Positions 38,401-46,121 of a stretch of 64,000 bases of DNA are shown one piece after another. The position numbers were made by a program, and so were the translations under genes. The notes beneath the pieces are model-generated. The model ran no database searches. It was not told the origin of the DNA and worked only from the letters and a program-made list of their open reading frames with translations. Origin of the DNA: JBMOMT01 sp049324835 (GTDB taxonomy: Bacteria > Chloroflexota > Anaerolineae > CAYNKW01); assembly GCA_049324835.1 (NCBI GenBank), contig JBMOMT010000040.1, positions 124,001 to 188,000 of the forward strand. The letters run 5' to 3'. Within the stretch, counting starts at the first letter, position 1. Every line of letters starts with the position of its first letter.

Positions 38401-38518
38401 AAATGGCCGCGACGACCAAAAGTGGCACCAGCACCCAATTGACCATCTGGCTGCCCAACCGGTTCTGCGGCGATACGAACGTGGAACTCGATTCTTGAGA
38501 AAGCTGTGTTTCGCTCAT
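35498..38518 (-). CDS. Membrane-anchored glycoside hydrolase: degenerate GH18-like half plus clan GH-A domain (long form)
   Basis: 1006 residues, built like the 985-residue protein. One hydrophobic segment (about 24-45), a beta-rich module (IPIPNESEPYETLDLYGW), and a GH18-like barrel whose signature reads VELDYRRIN (Arg302 in place of the catalytic Glu). Then an Ig-like module, a Thr-Pro linker (about 615-670) and a GH-A barrel with EIWNEQN (acid/base Glu779) and WPTEFGW (nucleophile Glu917). It is the first gene of the hydrolase transcript. The frame opens at 38626, but ATG 38518 fits with AGGAG 12 bases before it. A surface glycan-cleaving role is inferred. Confidence 0.85.
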   Translation of the reverse strand: MSETQLSQESSSTFVSPQNRLGSQMVNWVLVPLLVVAAIFLPPVSLAERIAAIGYTTIGGDTWSIEDPDGAQLSVDPDSPLENLKLKLASVPRLNFLEGSAGKKFIAAAEALPANLTIKSPLYHIQSRGEAAASGRFSIPIPNESEPYETLDLYGWDGQAWRWLPGQVSQDDDRIEGLLNPLPQELAVAVVQTSPPVPLVATDLPASAALPADALQTLTEVNPVGLYLGDGGQLMQRTTSLLQPAESYLVMPAIRNWSEDNLVRSEAIEEVLTHAVLRQKHVRAIADFVAQEGYPGVELDYRRINPELRDSYTLFVTELAARLHQAGHLLSVRVERPVQLSLHDWDSGAYDLPALGRAADAVKIPVSMDPQAFVAGGSAEQMIRWALGQVDRFKLQLVFNTRSVEQANGGLLPLSYIESLTPLSRIALEGSQTVFDPGDAVSFSLSALKETSGVLFDESTQTYWFSYVDDLGVQRTVWLENKVSLAHKLQLAARFNLRGVALDNLIAPGNDLQIWGVAAAYRSGSLAPQQTEFAVVWQVHSAAGGKLSETTSGLDQSQIVWQAPKTPGPYEMNAVIAVDGQPVAEGEAAVFSVAEPTPTPTHTPTPTPTPTHTPTPTATPTLPPTATPTPTATPVPPTPTPTQKAQPAQPPQPAAPSPSVGEPFSYGIQAHAWGQQMEPIISQIKSLGFKWLKVQVEWKNYEPQKGVYGWGDIERVVGACQAEGIHVLVSVVKAPGWARPGGDMSVEGPPQNPQDFADFLGAMAAHFKNRIWAYEIWNEQNLHYEWGNEPLSASRYVEMLKLAYQAIKAADPQAYVISGAMTPTGVNDGHIAIDDMVYLEQMYQAGLKNYCDGVGVHPSGFNVPPDADWQTYNDSTASFTGPFTNRHHSWSFRATMEGYRNIMVTYGDGAKRLWPTEFGWASVHGLGVDPAPGYGYAADNTEDEQAQWVVRAYQMAKEWGWVGPMFLWNLNFGPASGAQDEKAAFGILYPNWVPRPAFYALQSMPK

Positions 38519-38775
38519 GAGCGATGTTTTCTCCTTTCGAACCTGGGCCTCTCGCACCGACAATGCGGTAAAAAGCGCCACCGTGCTACCGTTGCCTCCC
38601 AAAGAAAAACCCTGCCTTCGGGGCAAAAGATGCCTCTGGGGCGGGGATGGGGAAAGGGAATCTGGGACTAACGCTGATGGCTAGAGGTGCCCGATTTGGC
38701 GAGTGCAACCGGGCATGTGAGAGGCCGCGGCGCGCTCTGACTGCAAAGATTTCGTTTTTTGCAGGCGTAAAAACT

Positions 38776-38804
38776 ATTCTAGCACAACGGATCGATTTTG
38801 GCAA
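38776..38804 (-). promoter_or_regulatory. Promoter of the glycoside hydrolase operon
   Basis: On the minus strand, TTGCCA (38804-38799), a 17-base spacer and TAGAAT (38781-38776), with TGC just before the -10. It implies a leader of about 250 bases before ATG 38518. The rest of the gap 38519-38981 holds no gene, only this promoter and the palindromes at 38859-38960. Confidence 0.7.
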
Positions 38805-38858
38805 ATGGAGCAAAAAACAAACCCGACAGGTATCTTTTCAAAAAGTGGGGGCGAGTAG

Positions 38859-38960
38859 CGCAAGTTGACAAATTGCGTCCTGGCAAGTTGACAACTTGCC
38901 CTACATCCTGTCCCAAGTTATTGAGAAGATACCCTGACAGGTCGTTTTGGACCTGTCAGG
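38859..38960. repeat. Cluster of three extragenic palindromes
   Basis: CGCAAGTTG-A-CAAATTGCG (38859-38877, one mismatch), GGCAAGTTG-A-CAACTTGCC (38882-38900, perfect) and a hairpin CCTGACAGGTC/GACCTGTCAGG (38933-38960). The first two share CAAGTTGACAA. The last could end transcription of the GH57 gene on the minus strand, but there is no T-run. Confidence 0.75.
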
Positions 38961-38981
38961 TTGTCAGGGCCCACAGCACTG

Positions 38982-41900
38982 TCACTCGACCGGAATCATC
39001 TGCAATTGGGCAACATCGTCGGGGCCGAGGTCATCCAACAGGCCTTCGGTCACGGAAGGGTAGGCGCCGAGCATCTCTGGCTGTGTGGGGCTTGCCTCCC
39101 CAGGCCAGGCCAAGTCGATGATGCGGCTGTGGTTGATATCTTCCGGGCCGCCGCCAAAGCGCCACTGCTTGGCCGTGGTTTCGACATCACGCACGCGCCA
39201 CACGCCGGTGGCCGGGTAGCCTTCCTGGCCGAGCAGCACGACGGCATAGGCCCAGTTTTCGGGGTCACTGCCCAGTGTGTCTTGGGGCACACGCACGGTG
39301 ATCTTGTTCTGGCCGGGATCGACCAGCACACTCCATGCGGCGTCCAGTTGTTCTGGACCTTCCGCGCCGGGCACATAGATGCCGGGGTACCAGCCCTCGA
39401 CCCAGATGGCATAGTCCCAGCCGTAATCGGCAGCCAGAGCGGCGTTGCGGCCCGGCAGGAGCAGGCGCGCGCCGTTCGCCGGGCCATCCTGATCGATATA
39501 AATATCCAGTGTCTGTATGCTCAGGCCGTTGGGTGAGCCCCACACGTTATCCACCGGCCCGGCGATCACGGCCTTGAAGACGATGTTTTCCTCGTCGTAA
39601 CCCACGCTGAAGGAGGTCAGATCGAAAGCGCCGCCGGCAAAGACGCCGTCGGTGGGATAGGTATAAGAGCCAGGGCCGGTGTCGTCACCCACCGGATCGG
39701 CCACTTCCAACACGGTCGTCGTCAGACCCAGGTCTGGAACGGCGAGTTTGGCCGGGCCATCGGCCGGCACGATCTGGATATCACTCTCGTTGCGGCTGAG
39801 GACGGCCCGCACCTGAAAGGTATCACCCGAATCGACCGGGCCGAGGGCGGCAAAGGGCAGGGCCATTTCCAGGATCGTATCGGAGGCGGCTGCGGCGGCC
39901 GTCTCGGTCAGATCGCGCGCCAGGCTCCAACCGCCGTCATCGCCGACAGCATAGAGGCCCAGAGTTGGGCCGCCGGCCCCCAGGGTCACGCCCAGCTCGT
40001 AACGGGCGCCAAAACCGAGCAGCGTCTTGGGCTCGACGCGGCCGTAACGCGAAAAAGCGGCGGCGGCATCGGCGCCGGGGCCGGTGAGGTAGACGCCGAG
40101 GAACAGGGGCTGATCGGCCAGCGACTGGCGCAAGTCGAAGCGCAGGTAGAGGTGACGGGCGTCGAAACCGTAAAACATCTGGGCGATCAGGTCGTCGGCG
40201 CGGGCCATGGCCCCGCCCTGGACGCTGTAAAAGCCGGCGGCGTCCCACTCGCCTTCACTCGCCAGGCCGTCGATGACAGGCGCGACGAGATCGACGGCCG
40301 GTTGTTGCGGCAACTGGGCGCGCTGCGGGATGACCGGCACGTCCAGGAAATCGGGCGGCTCTTCGCCCAGGGCGCGGTAGACCTGCTTGAGGGTATCGCG
40401 GAACTGCTGGTCGAAATCCCCATCGCTGCCGGAATCCTGATCGGCGCCATACCACCAGAACCAGTCGGAACCTTCGGCGATCATCATGGCGTCGACGGCG
40501 GCCGCGAGGGCGGCCTCCGAAGCCTGGCGCTTGCCCTGGTTGTATTTCTCCAGCAGCTCACGCACGGCTCCCAGGTAATTCCAGGCGGTGTTTTCCTCCT
40601 CTTCGCCGATCCAGGTGCTGAAATCGTGACCGATCCAGGAGCCGGCCCACAGGTTGTCGATGGTGGGCTGTTGCGGCGCGATGTCCAGGAACTCGCTGGG
40701 GGTGACGGTTTTTAGATGGGGATCATCGCTCAGGCCCTGGTAGAGGGCGTGCAGAAAGGCCTTGCCGTCGTTGTCGTAATACTCCCAGGCGTTTTCACCA
40801 TCCAGGATGACCGAAACCAGATGCGGGCCTGCCGCCCCCTCGGCGGCCAGTTGGGCCTTGATGTGGTGCATACGCTGAATAAAATCGGCGGCGGCCAACT
40901 CGCCGGGCATGCCGGAATAGGTAAAGCCCACCTTGTCCGAAATGACGTGATCACGAAAGACGATGGCCACCTGCGGGGCGCGGCTCTCGCTGACGTAATA
41001 GGGCCGGTAGAGGACATCGGCTTCGCGGACTGTCTCGCTGCTGTCGCGGCTGAAACCGGCCATGCCCAGGCTCTTGGCCAGCACCTCCTCGTCGGAGGCC
41101 ATCCAGGTGATACCGGCGCGGCCCACCAGGCCGACCATTTCCTGGGCCACCGAGCCTTCGCCGGGCCACATGCCCAGCGGATCGGCCCCGAAATGCTGGC
41201 GGTAGAGCTCGATGCCCCGCTCCACCTGAGCCACGGCGTCGCGGGGATAACTGAAGCGGTTGGGCAGATCCACCTTGGGCAGGGCGACGCGGGCCAGGGA
41301 GGTGTCGATGAGCAGCGGCAGGATGGGGTGGGCGTAGGGCGTCATGGTCACCTGGATCTGGCCTGCCTGCTGGAGCTGTTTGTGCACCGGGATCACCTGC
41401 TCCACCAGCCGCTGGTGCTCGGCCAGCACGGTGGTTTTGTCGGCCTCGGAGAAATGGCGGCCCTGCGCCACCAGGCTTTTCAGCGGTTCCTGAGCCAGCC
41501 AGTCGGGATCGGTCCAGCCCAGGTTAAAGAGCACCTGTAGATCGCGCCAGGTCTGGGCGTCCCAGTTGGCTGCGTTCTCGCGGTCGTTGGCGATCTCTTG
41601 GTAGCGTGGGAAGCGGGCGACGATCTTGGGATTGATGTCGAAGAAGCGGTTTTTGATGAATTCCCTGTCCTCGTCGGTGAGTTGATCGGCGGGTATCTCG
41701 GTGGCGAGCCAGTACTGATCGCGCGCGCCGGCGGCCAGGTCGTCGATCTGGCGGATGAGGCTGGGCGTCAGGTTAAAGGTGACGTGGAGGTCGGGATACT
41801 GCTCCAGGATGGCGGCCATGTCCACGTAATCTTTGGCGGCGTGGACGCGCACCCACGGTTTGGCATAAACGCCGGTTTCGGGGTCTTTGAAATAGACCGG

Positions 41901-42110
41901 CTGGTGCTGGTGCCAGATGATGGCGACGTAGAGCGGCTGCCCGGCGATCTCGGTGGGTGTGGGAGAGGGCGCGGCGGTGGGGGTGCTGGTGGGCGCGGCA
42001 GGCGGCGGTTCGGGGGTGGGGGTCAGTGTCGGAGCAGGGGTATCGGTGCAGGCAGCCAGTAGGGAAATCAGCGCCAGCAAAACGATCAGACGACGGACGC
42101 GCGTTTTCAT
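38982..42110 (-). CDS. GH57 family lipoprotein (alpha-glucan-active) with C-terminal binding module
   Basis: 1042 residues. A lipoprotein signal with lipobox LLAAC (Cys21) is followed by a Thr-Pro linker. The GH57 domain (about 50-560) starts with YVAIIWHQHQPVYF and has MWPGEGSVAQEM (candidate nucleophile Glu318) and VILDGENAWEYY (candidate acid/base Asp437). The C-terminal part (about 610-1040) is beta-rich and DOMON/glucodextranase-like (LTSFSVGYDEENIVFK, LDIYIDQDGPANG), probably glycan-binding. It would hydrolyse or rearrange alpha-glucans at the surface. RBS GAGGAGG lies 7 bases before the ATG. It sits between the transporter genes and the GH-A array on the same strand. Confidence 0.88.
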   Translation of the reverse strand: MKTRVRRLIVLLALISLLAACTDTPAPTLTPTPEPPPAAPTSTPTAAPSPTPTEIAGQPLYVAIIWHQHQPVYFKDPETGVYAKPWVRVHAAKDYVDMAAILEQYPDLHVTFNLTPSLIRQIDDLAAGARDQYWLATEIPADQLTDEDREFIKNRFFDINPKIVARFPRYQEIANDRENAANWDAQTWRDLQVLFNLGWTDPDWLAQEPLKSLVAQGRHFSEADKTTVLAEHQRLVEQVIPVHKQLQQAGQIQVTMTPYAHPILPLLIDTSLARVALPKVDLPNRFSYPRDAVAQVERGIELYRQHFGADPLGMWPGEGSVAQEMVGLVGRAGITWMASDEEVLAKSLGMAGFSRDSSETVREADVLYRPYYVSESRAPQVAIVFRDHVISDKVGFTYSGMPGELAAADFIQRMHHIKAQLAAEGAAGPHLVSVILDGENAWEYYDNDGKAFLHALYQGLSDDPHLKTVTPSEFLDIAPQQPTIDNLWAGSWIGHDFSTWIGEEEENTAWNYLGAVRELLEKYNQGKRQASEAALAAAVDAMMIAEGSDWFWWYGADQDSGSDGDFDQQFRDTLKQVYRALGEEPPDFLDVPVIPQRAQLPQQPAVDLVAPVIDGLASEGEWDAAGFYSVQGGAMARADDLIAQMFYGFDARHLYLRFDLRQSLADQPLFLGVYLTGPGADAAAAFSRYGRVEPKTLLGFGARYELGVTLGAGGPTLGLYAVGDDGGWSLARDLTETAAAAASDTILEMALPFAALGPVDSGDTFQVRAVLSRNESDIQIVPADGPAKLAVPDLGLTTTVLEVADPVGDDTGPGSYTYPTDGVFAGGAFDLTSFSVGYDEENIVFKAVIAGPVDNVWGSPNGLSIQTLDIYIDQDGPANGARLLLPGRNAALAADYGWDYAIWVEGWYPGIYVPGAEGPEQLDAAWSVLVDPGQNKITVRVPQDTLGSDPENWAYAVVLLGQEGYPATGVWRVRDVETTAKQWRFGGGPEDINHSRIIDLAWPGEASPTQPEMLGAYPSVTEGLLDDLGPDDVAQLQMIPVE

Positions 42111-42154
42111 GTCAAACCTCCTCGTATAATATGTTCGTAGTCAGGCACGTAATG

Positions 42155-42185
42155 GAGCGGAGTGCCGTAGGACGCCACTCCGCTC
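42155..42185. repeat. Intergenic hairpin upstream of the GH57 gene
   Basis: GAGCGGAGTG (42155-42164) pairs with CACTCCGCTC (42176-42185) around an 11-base loop. It lies 45 bases upstream of the GH57 start, in its probable leader. Its role is unknown. Confidence 0.6.
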
Positions 42186-42245
42186 TGCTGCGTGGCTCAC
42201 TACCAACCTCCTATCCAGATAAACCGGAACCAATCAGGGCAATCT

Positions 42246-42308
42246 CACCACCAGGACACCAAGTTCATCAATCAAAAAAGAGCTTGGCGCCTTGGCGCCC
42301 TGGTGGTG
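42246..42308. repeat. Palindromic extragenic repeat of the CACCAAGACACC type
   Basis: CACCACCAGGACACCAAG (42246-42263) faces CTTGGCGCCCTGGTGGTG (42291-42308). The two mismatches are both G-U tolerant. A related copy stands at 45520-45590. Its right arm has been split by the MITE-like insertion that follows. Confidence 0.7.
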
Positions 42309-42451
42309 TAGGGCTTTCCTAAAGTAGCGGGATTCACTGCGGAGACTGCCGAGAACACAGAATGTTGGATGTTTTCCTCGCTTGTCTCAGCGTTCTTTGC
42401 GCACTTTGCGGTAAGAAAAGCGAGCCTTGACCGACTTTAGGAATGCCCTAC
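42308..42451. mobile_element. 144-bp MITE-like element with terminal inverted repeats
   Basis: GTAGGGCTTTCCTAAAGT (42308-42325) is matched by its inverted copy at 42434-42451 with one mismatch. TGGTGGT flanks both ends (42301-42307 and 42452-42458), a probable 7-9 bp target duplication. No ORF of useful size is inside, so it is non-autonomous. The gap 42111-42501 holds only this element and the two repeats to its left. Confidence 0.75.
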
Positions 42452-42501
42452 TGGTGGTGAAGGACTCTTGCCAAATGAACAAAAACCTCGCCGGAAAAGG
42501 A

Positions 42502-43341
42502 CTAATCCACCTGGCCGATGAGCAGGCCGCGCATCAGGTAACGGCGCAGGATGAGAAAGATGGCCACTACCGGCAGGCTCATCAAGATCGCCAGCGCCGA
42601 GATCTGGCTCCAGGGAATCGTGCTGCCCAACATGCCAGAGACGGCCATGGCCAGGGTGACGTTTTCGCCGCGTTCGACGAACAGCCAGCCGATGGCAAAC
42701 TCGGTGTAGCCGATGAGAAAGGCCATCAGCGCCGCCACGGCAATAGACGGCAGCGCCAGCGGCAGCGTGATACGCCAAAAAGTGAGAAACGGCGATGCCC
42801 CGTCGAGAAAGGCGGCCTCTTCCAATTCCTGAGGCACAGCCTGAAAGGCGGCGCGCATGTTCCACACACAAAAGGGCATCGAAAAGGCGGTGTAGACCAG
42901 GGCCAGCCCCAGCAGCGAGGCCCGCAAACCCAGCATGGTGAGCAGCACAAAGAGCGGCGTCATCAGCGCCACCTGAGGCAGCAACGCGCCCAGCAGCAGC
43001 CCAAACAAACCCGTCTGACGGCCCGGAAAACGATAGCGGGCGAAAGCATAGGCCATGCCGGCGCCCAGCGCCACCGAGACGAACGCCGCGCTGCCGGAGA
43101 CGATGAGACTGTTGCGCAACAACCCCAAAAACGAGAGCGACTGCGACGGGCTTTGCCACACTTTTTCAAAAGCCGTCAGGGCAAGTTTTTCCGGCCAGAC
43201 ACGAAAATCCACCGGCGCGCCGGTGAGGGCGCCATCGAAGGCCAGGCGGGCCATGCCCCATAGCGGCAGCAGCACAAACGAGGCCAACAGGATCAGCGCC
43301 AGCTGGCAGGCCAGTTGTTTCCACCACGGCAGTTTATGCAT
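42502..43341 (-). CDS. Carbohydrate ABC transporter permease, MalG-type (second pair)
   Basis: 279 residues with six predicted membrane segments. The EAA loop QELEEAAFLDGASPF followed by LTFWRITLPLALP contacts the ATPase. Its length is typical of MalG-like permeases. It would pair with the MalF-type permease domain of the preceding gene, whose stop it overlaps by 8 bases. It is homologous to the MalG-type protein at 46156-47058, so the locus has two permease pairs. No ATPase gene is nearby. Confidence 0.92.
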   Translation of the reverse strand: MHKLPWWKQLACQLALILLASFVLLPLWGMARLAFDGALTGAPVDFRVWPEKLALTAFEKVWQSPSQSLSFLGLLRNSLIVSGSAAFVSVALGAGMAYAFARYRFPGRQTGLFGLLLGALLPQVALMTPLFVLLTMLGLRASLLGLALVYTAFSMPFCVWNMRAAFQAVPQELEEAAFLDGASPFLTFWRITLPLALPSIAVAALMAFLIGYTEFAIGWLFVERGENVTLAMAVSGMLGSTIPWSQISALAILMSLPVVAIFLILRRYLMRGLLIGQVD

Positions 43342-45490
43342 AGGTCACGCCCTCCCCGGCGCGGCTGATGCGGTTGAACCACAACAAAAAGACCACCAGC
43401 AACATCACCGTAAAGAGATTGATCACCGCCGAAGCGGCGTATTTGCCGCCAAAGTCAAAGATGAAATAAGAGAGGCTGGCCAACGTGATCAGCGGCCAGG
43501 GTGGATTGAGCACGTAGAACAGGTAAAACTGGTTGAAGGCAAAAATGCCGCGCACGATCAGCGCCGGCGCGAGCAGCGGCAGCAGCAGCGGCCAGGTGAC
43601 GTGGCGCAATCGCTGCCAGGGGCCGGCGCCGTCGATGGCAGCGGCATCGTAGACCTCCTGGGAGATCATCTTGAGCCCAGCCGATGCGGCCAGCATGATC
43701 AGCGGGAAACCCAGCCACGTGCCCGAAATGAGCAACACCAACAGCGCCATGCCGGGGCTTTCTTGCCAGGCGGAGAGTTGTTGCGCCAGCGGATAACCCG
43801 ACGTCTCGGCAAAGCTGGCGCCCAGGAAAAACCAGCCGTAGCGTGGATCCAACATCTGCATCCAGACCAGCGCGCCCACAAATTCCGGGATGGCCCAGGG
43901 CAACACATAGATGGCCTGCCACCAGCCACGAAAACGCACGCCCCGCCGGTTGAGTATCAGCGCCGCCCCCACGCCCACCGCCGCCTGCAACCCCACCGAT
44001 AACACCGTCCACAACATCTCAAAAACCAGCAGGTCTGCGCCCGCGCCGGAAAAGAATTGTAACAGCGGCGCCAGGCCAGTATAACGCACCTCTTTGTAGG
44101 GCGAGCGGTTGAACGAAAAAATGTCCACCTCGGCCGGCTCGGCCCGGCCGCTGAGACCCTCGCCCACCTCGCGCCAGATGCCGCCGTTGATACCATCCTT
44201 GATCGAGATGGCGTTAAAGTCGGTCAGCGCGATGCCGGCCTGGTAAATCAACGGATAAAAAGTGATGAGCAGCAACACCACCGCACCCGGCAGCAGCCAG
44301 GGCAGCGCCCGCCCACCCTCGCGCCACCTGGGGCGGTCGACGGGGCGCGGCCTGCGCCAGCCTTCGCTCCGCAGGCGCTGCCACCGATCCAACAACGGCT
44401 GCCAGATGGCCATCCGGAAGCCTGTGGCGGCGGCCAGCGAAAGGGGCACGGTCAGCACCAGGATGTACTGCGGCCACTTGGTGGGCCAGATGAAAAGAAA
44501 TACCAGCGCCACGATCAGCCAGATGGCATACAGCCTGTTTTCCTGCCCCAAGCGTTTCAGCCCCAGCAGGGCCAACAGCCCAACGAGGCCATCGAGAGCG
44601 ACGACAAACACACCCGGATGCCACGGCACCGATTGAAAAATCCACACCAGCGGCTGCCAGATGGGCAGGCTGGCATTCTGGACCGCGTCGCTCTGGGTGT
44701 AAGCGGCGTGAAAGAACAACGATTCGCGCAGGCGTTCCAGCGGCGCGGGCCACAAGAAGGGGTCGGCGGCGATAAAAACGGCCACGGCCAGCATGCCCCA
44801 CACCGCCAACAACCCCAGCCGGCGCCGCCAGGACTCGCCTGGCCCCTCCCACAGCCAATGAAGGGCGACCGCCACCCCGGCGATGCAAAAGACATACTTG
44901 CCGGCCGCCGTCAGGCCCAGCGCCACAGCCGAAAGAACCAGCCAGCGGTTCCAACGGCCTCGAGAGCGGGCGTAGGCCAAAACAGTCACGGTGCTGGTCA
45001 GGGCGGGCAGGGCTTCCAGCATCACCTGGCTGGTGTACTTGATGGTAAAGGTATGCAGCCCCAGCAACAACCCGGCCAGCGGATTAACCAGCGCCAGGGC
45101 CAGAGCTTCCAGCGCGCCCAAGACCGCCGCCACGACGCGGGCCATTTGCAGGTGAGGCTGCGGCAGCGAGCCGGCCGGCCCCGCCGTCGTGGGTCGATCC
45201 GGAATTTCGGGGGCAGGAGGAAGGGGCGCCAGCGCCGCGCCAAAGAAAAGCTTGGCCAGAGGCGGGTGCTCCGGGCGATAGTTGAGCTGCGTCAGCGCGG
45301 CCCAGTCGCCTGCCTGAAAGGCGGCGGCATATTGCTGGCCGGCGCGTAGATAATCGTCCTCGTCGTAGTCGATGGGCAGCAGCTCGACCGCCCGCAGCCG
45401 CAGCGCCAGGGCGATGAGAGCCACAGAGACAACGGCCACGATACGGAGCCACAACTCTGGTCTTTTCAACCAACCGCCCATAGATTCCAT
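43334..45490 (-). CDS. Fusion: GT39-like membrane glycosyltransferase domain plus MalF-type ABC permease
   Basis: 718 residues in one uninterrupted frame. Residues 1-385 look like a GT39/PMT-type polytopic transferase: first loop IDYDEDDYLRAGQQYA, then NYRPEHPPLAKLFFG and several hydrophobic segments (for example WPTKWPQYILVLTVPLSLA). After a basic linker (about 375-400, RRPRPVDRPRWREGG), residues 400-718 form a MalF-type permease starting PWLLPGAVVLLLITFYPL, with EAA loop EVYDAAAIDGAGPW and RLRHVTWPLLLPLL. An internal ATG at 44413 (residue 360) has no clear RBS, so one fused product is likely. It overlaps the MalG-type gene by 8 bases. I know of no described protein of this layout. Confidence 0.82.
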   Translation of the reverse strand: MESMGGWLKRPELWLRIVAVVSVALIALALRLRAVELLPIDYDEDDYLRAGQQYAAAFQAGDWAALTQLNYRPEHPPLAKLFFGAALAPLPPAPEIPDRPTTAGPAGSLPQPHLQMARVVAAVLGALEALALALVNPLAGLLLGLHTFTIKYTSQVMLEALPALTSTVTVLAYARSRGRWNRWLVLSAVALGLTAAGKYVFCIAGVAVALHWLWEGPGESWRRRLGLLAVWGMLAVAVFIAADPFLWPAPLERLRESLFFHAAYTQSDAVQNASLPIWQPLVWIFQSVPWHPGVFVVALDGLVGLLALLGLKRLGQENRLYAIWLIVALVFLFIWPTKWPQYILVLTVPLSLAAATGFRMAIWQPLLDRWQRLRSEGWRRPRPVDRPRWREGGRALPWLLPGAVVLLLITFYPLIYQAGIALTDFNAISIKDGINGGIWREVGEGLSGRAEPAEVDIFSFNRSPYKEVRYTGLAPLLQFFSGAGADLLVFEMLWTVLSVGLQAAVGVGAALILNRRGVRFRGWWQAIYVLPWAIPEFVGALVWMQMLDPRYGWFFLGASFAETSGYPLAQQLSAWQESPGMALLVLLISGTWLGFPLIMLAASAGLKMISQEVYDAAAIDGAGPWQRLRHVTWPLLLPLLAPALIVRGIFAFNQFYLFYVLNPPWPLITLASLSYFIFDFGGKYAASAVINLFTVMLLVVFLLWFNRISRAGEGVTYA

Positions 45491-45519
45491 CCCAATTCAG
45501 ACAGCCTGAAACAAGATTC

Positions 45520-45590
45520 TTCACCACCAAGACACCCAAGCACAAAACATAGTCAAGAGAAACCTTGTGTCCTGGCGCCTTTGTGGTCGA
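45520..45590. repeat. Second palindromic repeat of the CACCAAGACACC type
   Basis: TTCACCACCAAGACACCC (45520-45537) and the following AAGCACAAA face CTTGTGTCCTGGCGCC and TTTGTGGTCGA (45564-45590), an imperfect inverted repeat. It occupies the gap between the fusion gene and the small gene at 45594-46100 and is related to 42246-42308. Confidence 0.65.
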
Positions 45591-45593
45591 TTA

Positions 45594-46100
45594 TTATTTG
45601 CACCACGGTTGGGCCACCGAGCCACCAAACGTGCTGCGCACGATGGCCCAATGCTTCCAGGGAAGATCGGCGCCCACACTATCGAGCCACAACTCGCCGG
45701 TGTGGGTCTGACCGCCCTGTTCGCACACAATCGACACCGAGGCTGTCAGATTGGCGCGGCCCTGGGATGTGATCTGCGGCGTTTCGAGGACCACCTCCAG
45801 CACCCGATAACCTGTGCCATAAAAGCGATCGAGACAGATCTGAGAGCAGCCGGCCGCCAGATCGTAATAGGCCTGATGCTCCCAGCATTCCTGGGCTACA
45901 AAAGCCTGGCCATTTCCAACCGCCTGCACGAACGTCTCTACGATGGCCCGCGGGGAGCGCTCAAAGCTGCGCGTGCAGGCATCGTAGAACAGCGCCCGCA
46001 CCCCCAGCACTGTGAGCACGACGAGCGCCACCAGGCCAGCGGCGATCCAAAAAATACGGGCACGGCGTGCAGCTCGCTCTCGATAGTAGGCATCCGACAT
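45594..46100 (-). CDS. Small membrane-anchored protein, unknown function
   Basis: 168 residues. A basic lead (YYRERAARRARIF) and one hydrophobic segment (about 18-36) anchor an external domain with at least five cysteines (DACTRSF, QECWEHQ, AGCSQICL, VCEQGG, PWCK) that may form disulphides. The fold (ETFVQAVGNGQAFVA) resembles NTF2/DUF4878-like small domains, but this is not certain. It lies between the two permease pairs on the same strand, so it may be an accessory part of the transporter. RBS GGGGTGA precedes the ATG. Confidence 0.72.
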   Translation of the reverse strand: MSDAYYRERAARRARIFWIAAGLVALVVLTVLGVRALFYDACTRSFERSPRAIVETFVQAVGNGQAFVAQECWEHQAYYDLAAGCSQICLDRFYGTGYRVLEVVLETPQITSQGRANLTASVSIVCEQGGQTHTGELWLDSVGADLPWKHWAIVRSTFGGSVAQPWCK

Positions 46101-46121
46101 GGCTCGTCACCCCAGCAAAGA

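Noticed and set aside
42125..42130. TATTAT just upstream of the GH57 RBS as a -10 box
   Set aside because: It would leave almost no leader before the RBS, and no -35 fits at the normal distance.
44300..44420. Separate start for an independent permease gene inside the fusion
   Set aside because: ATG 44413 has no clear RBS and there is no stop in the frame before it, so a single fused product is the simpler reading.
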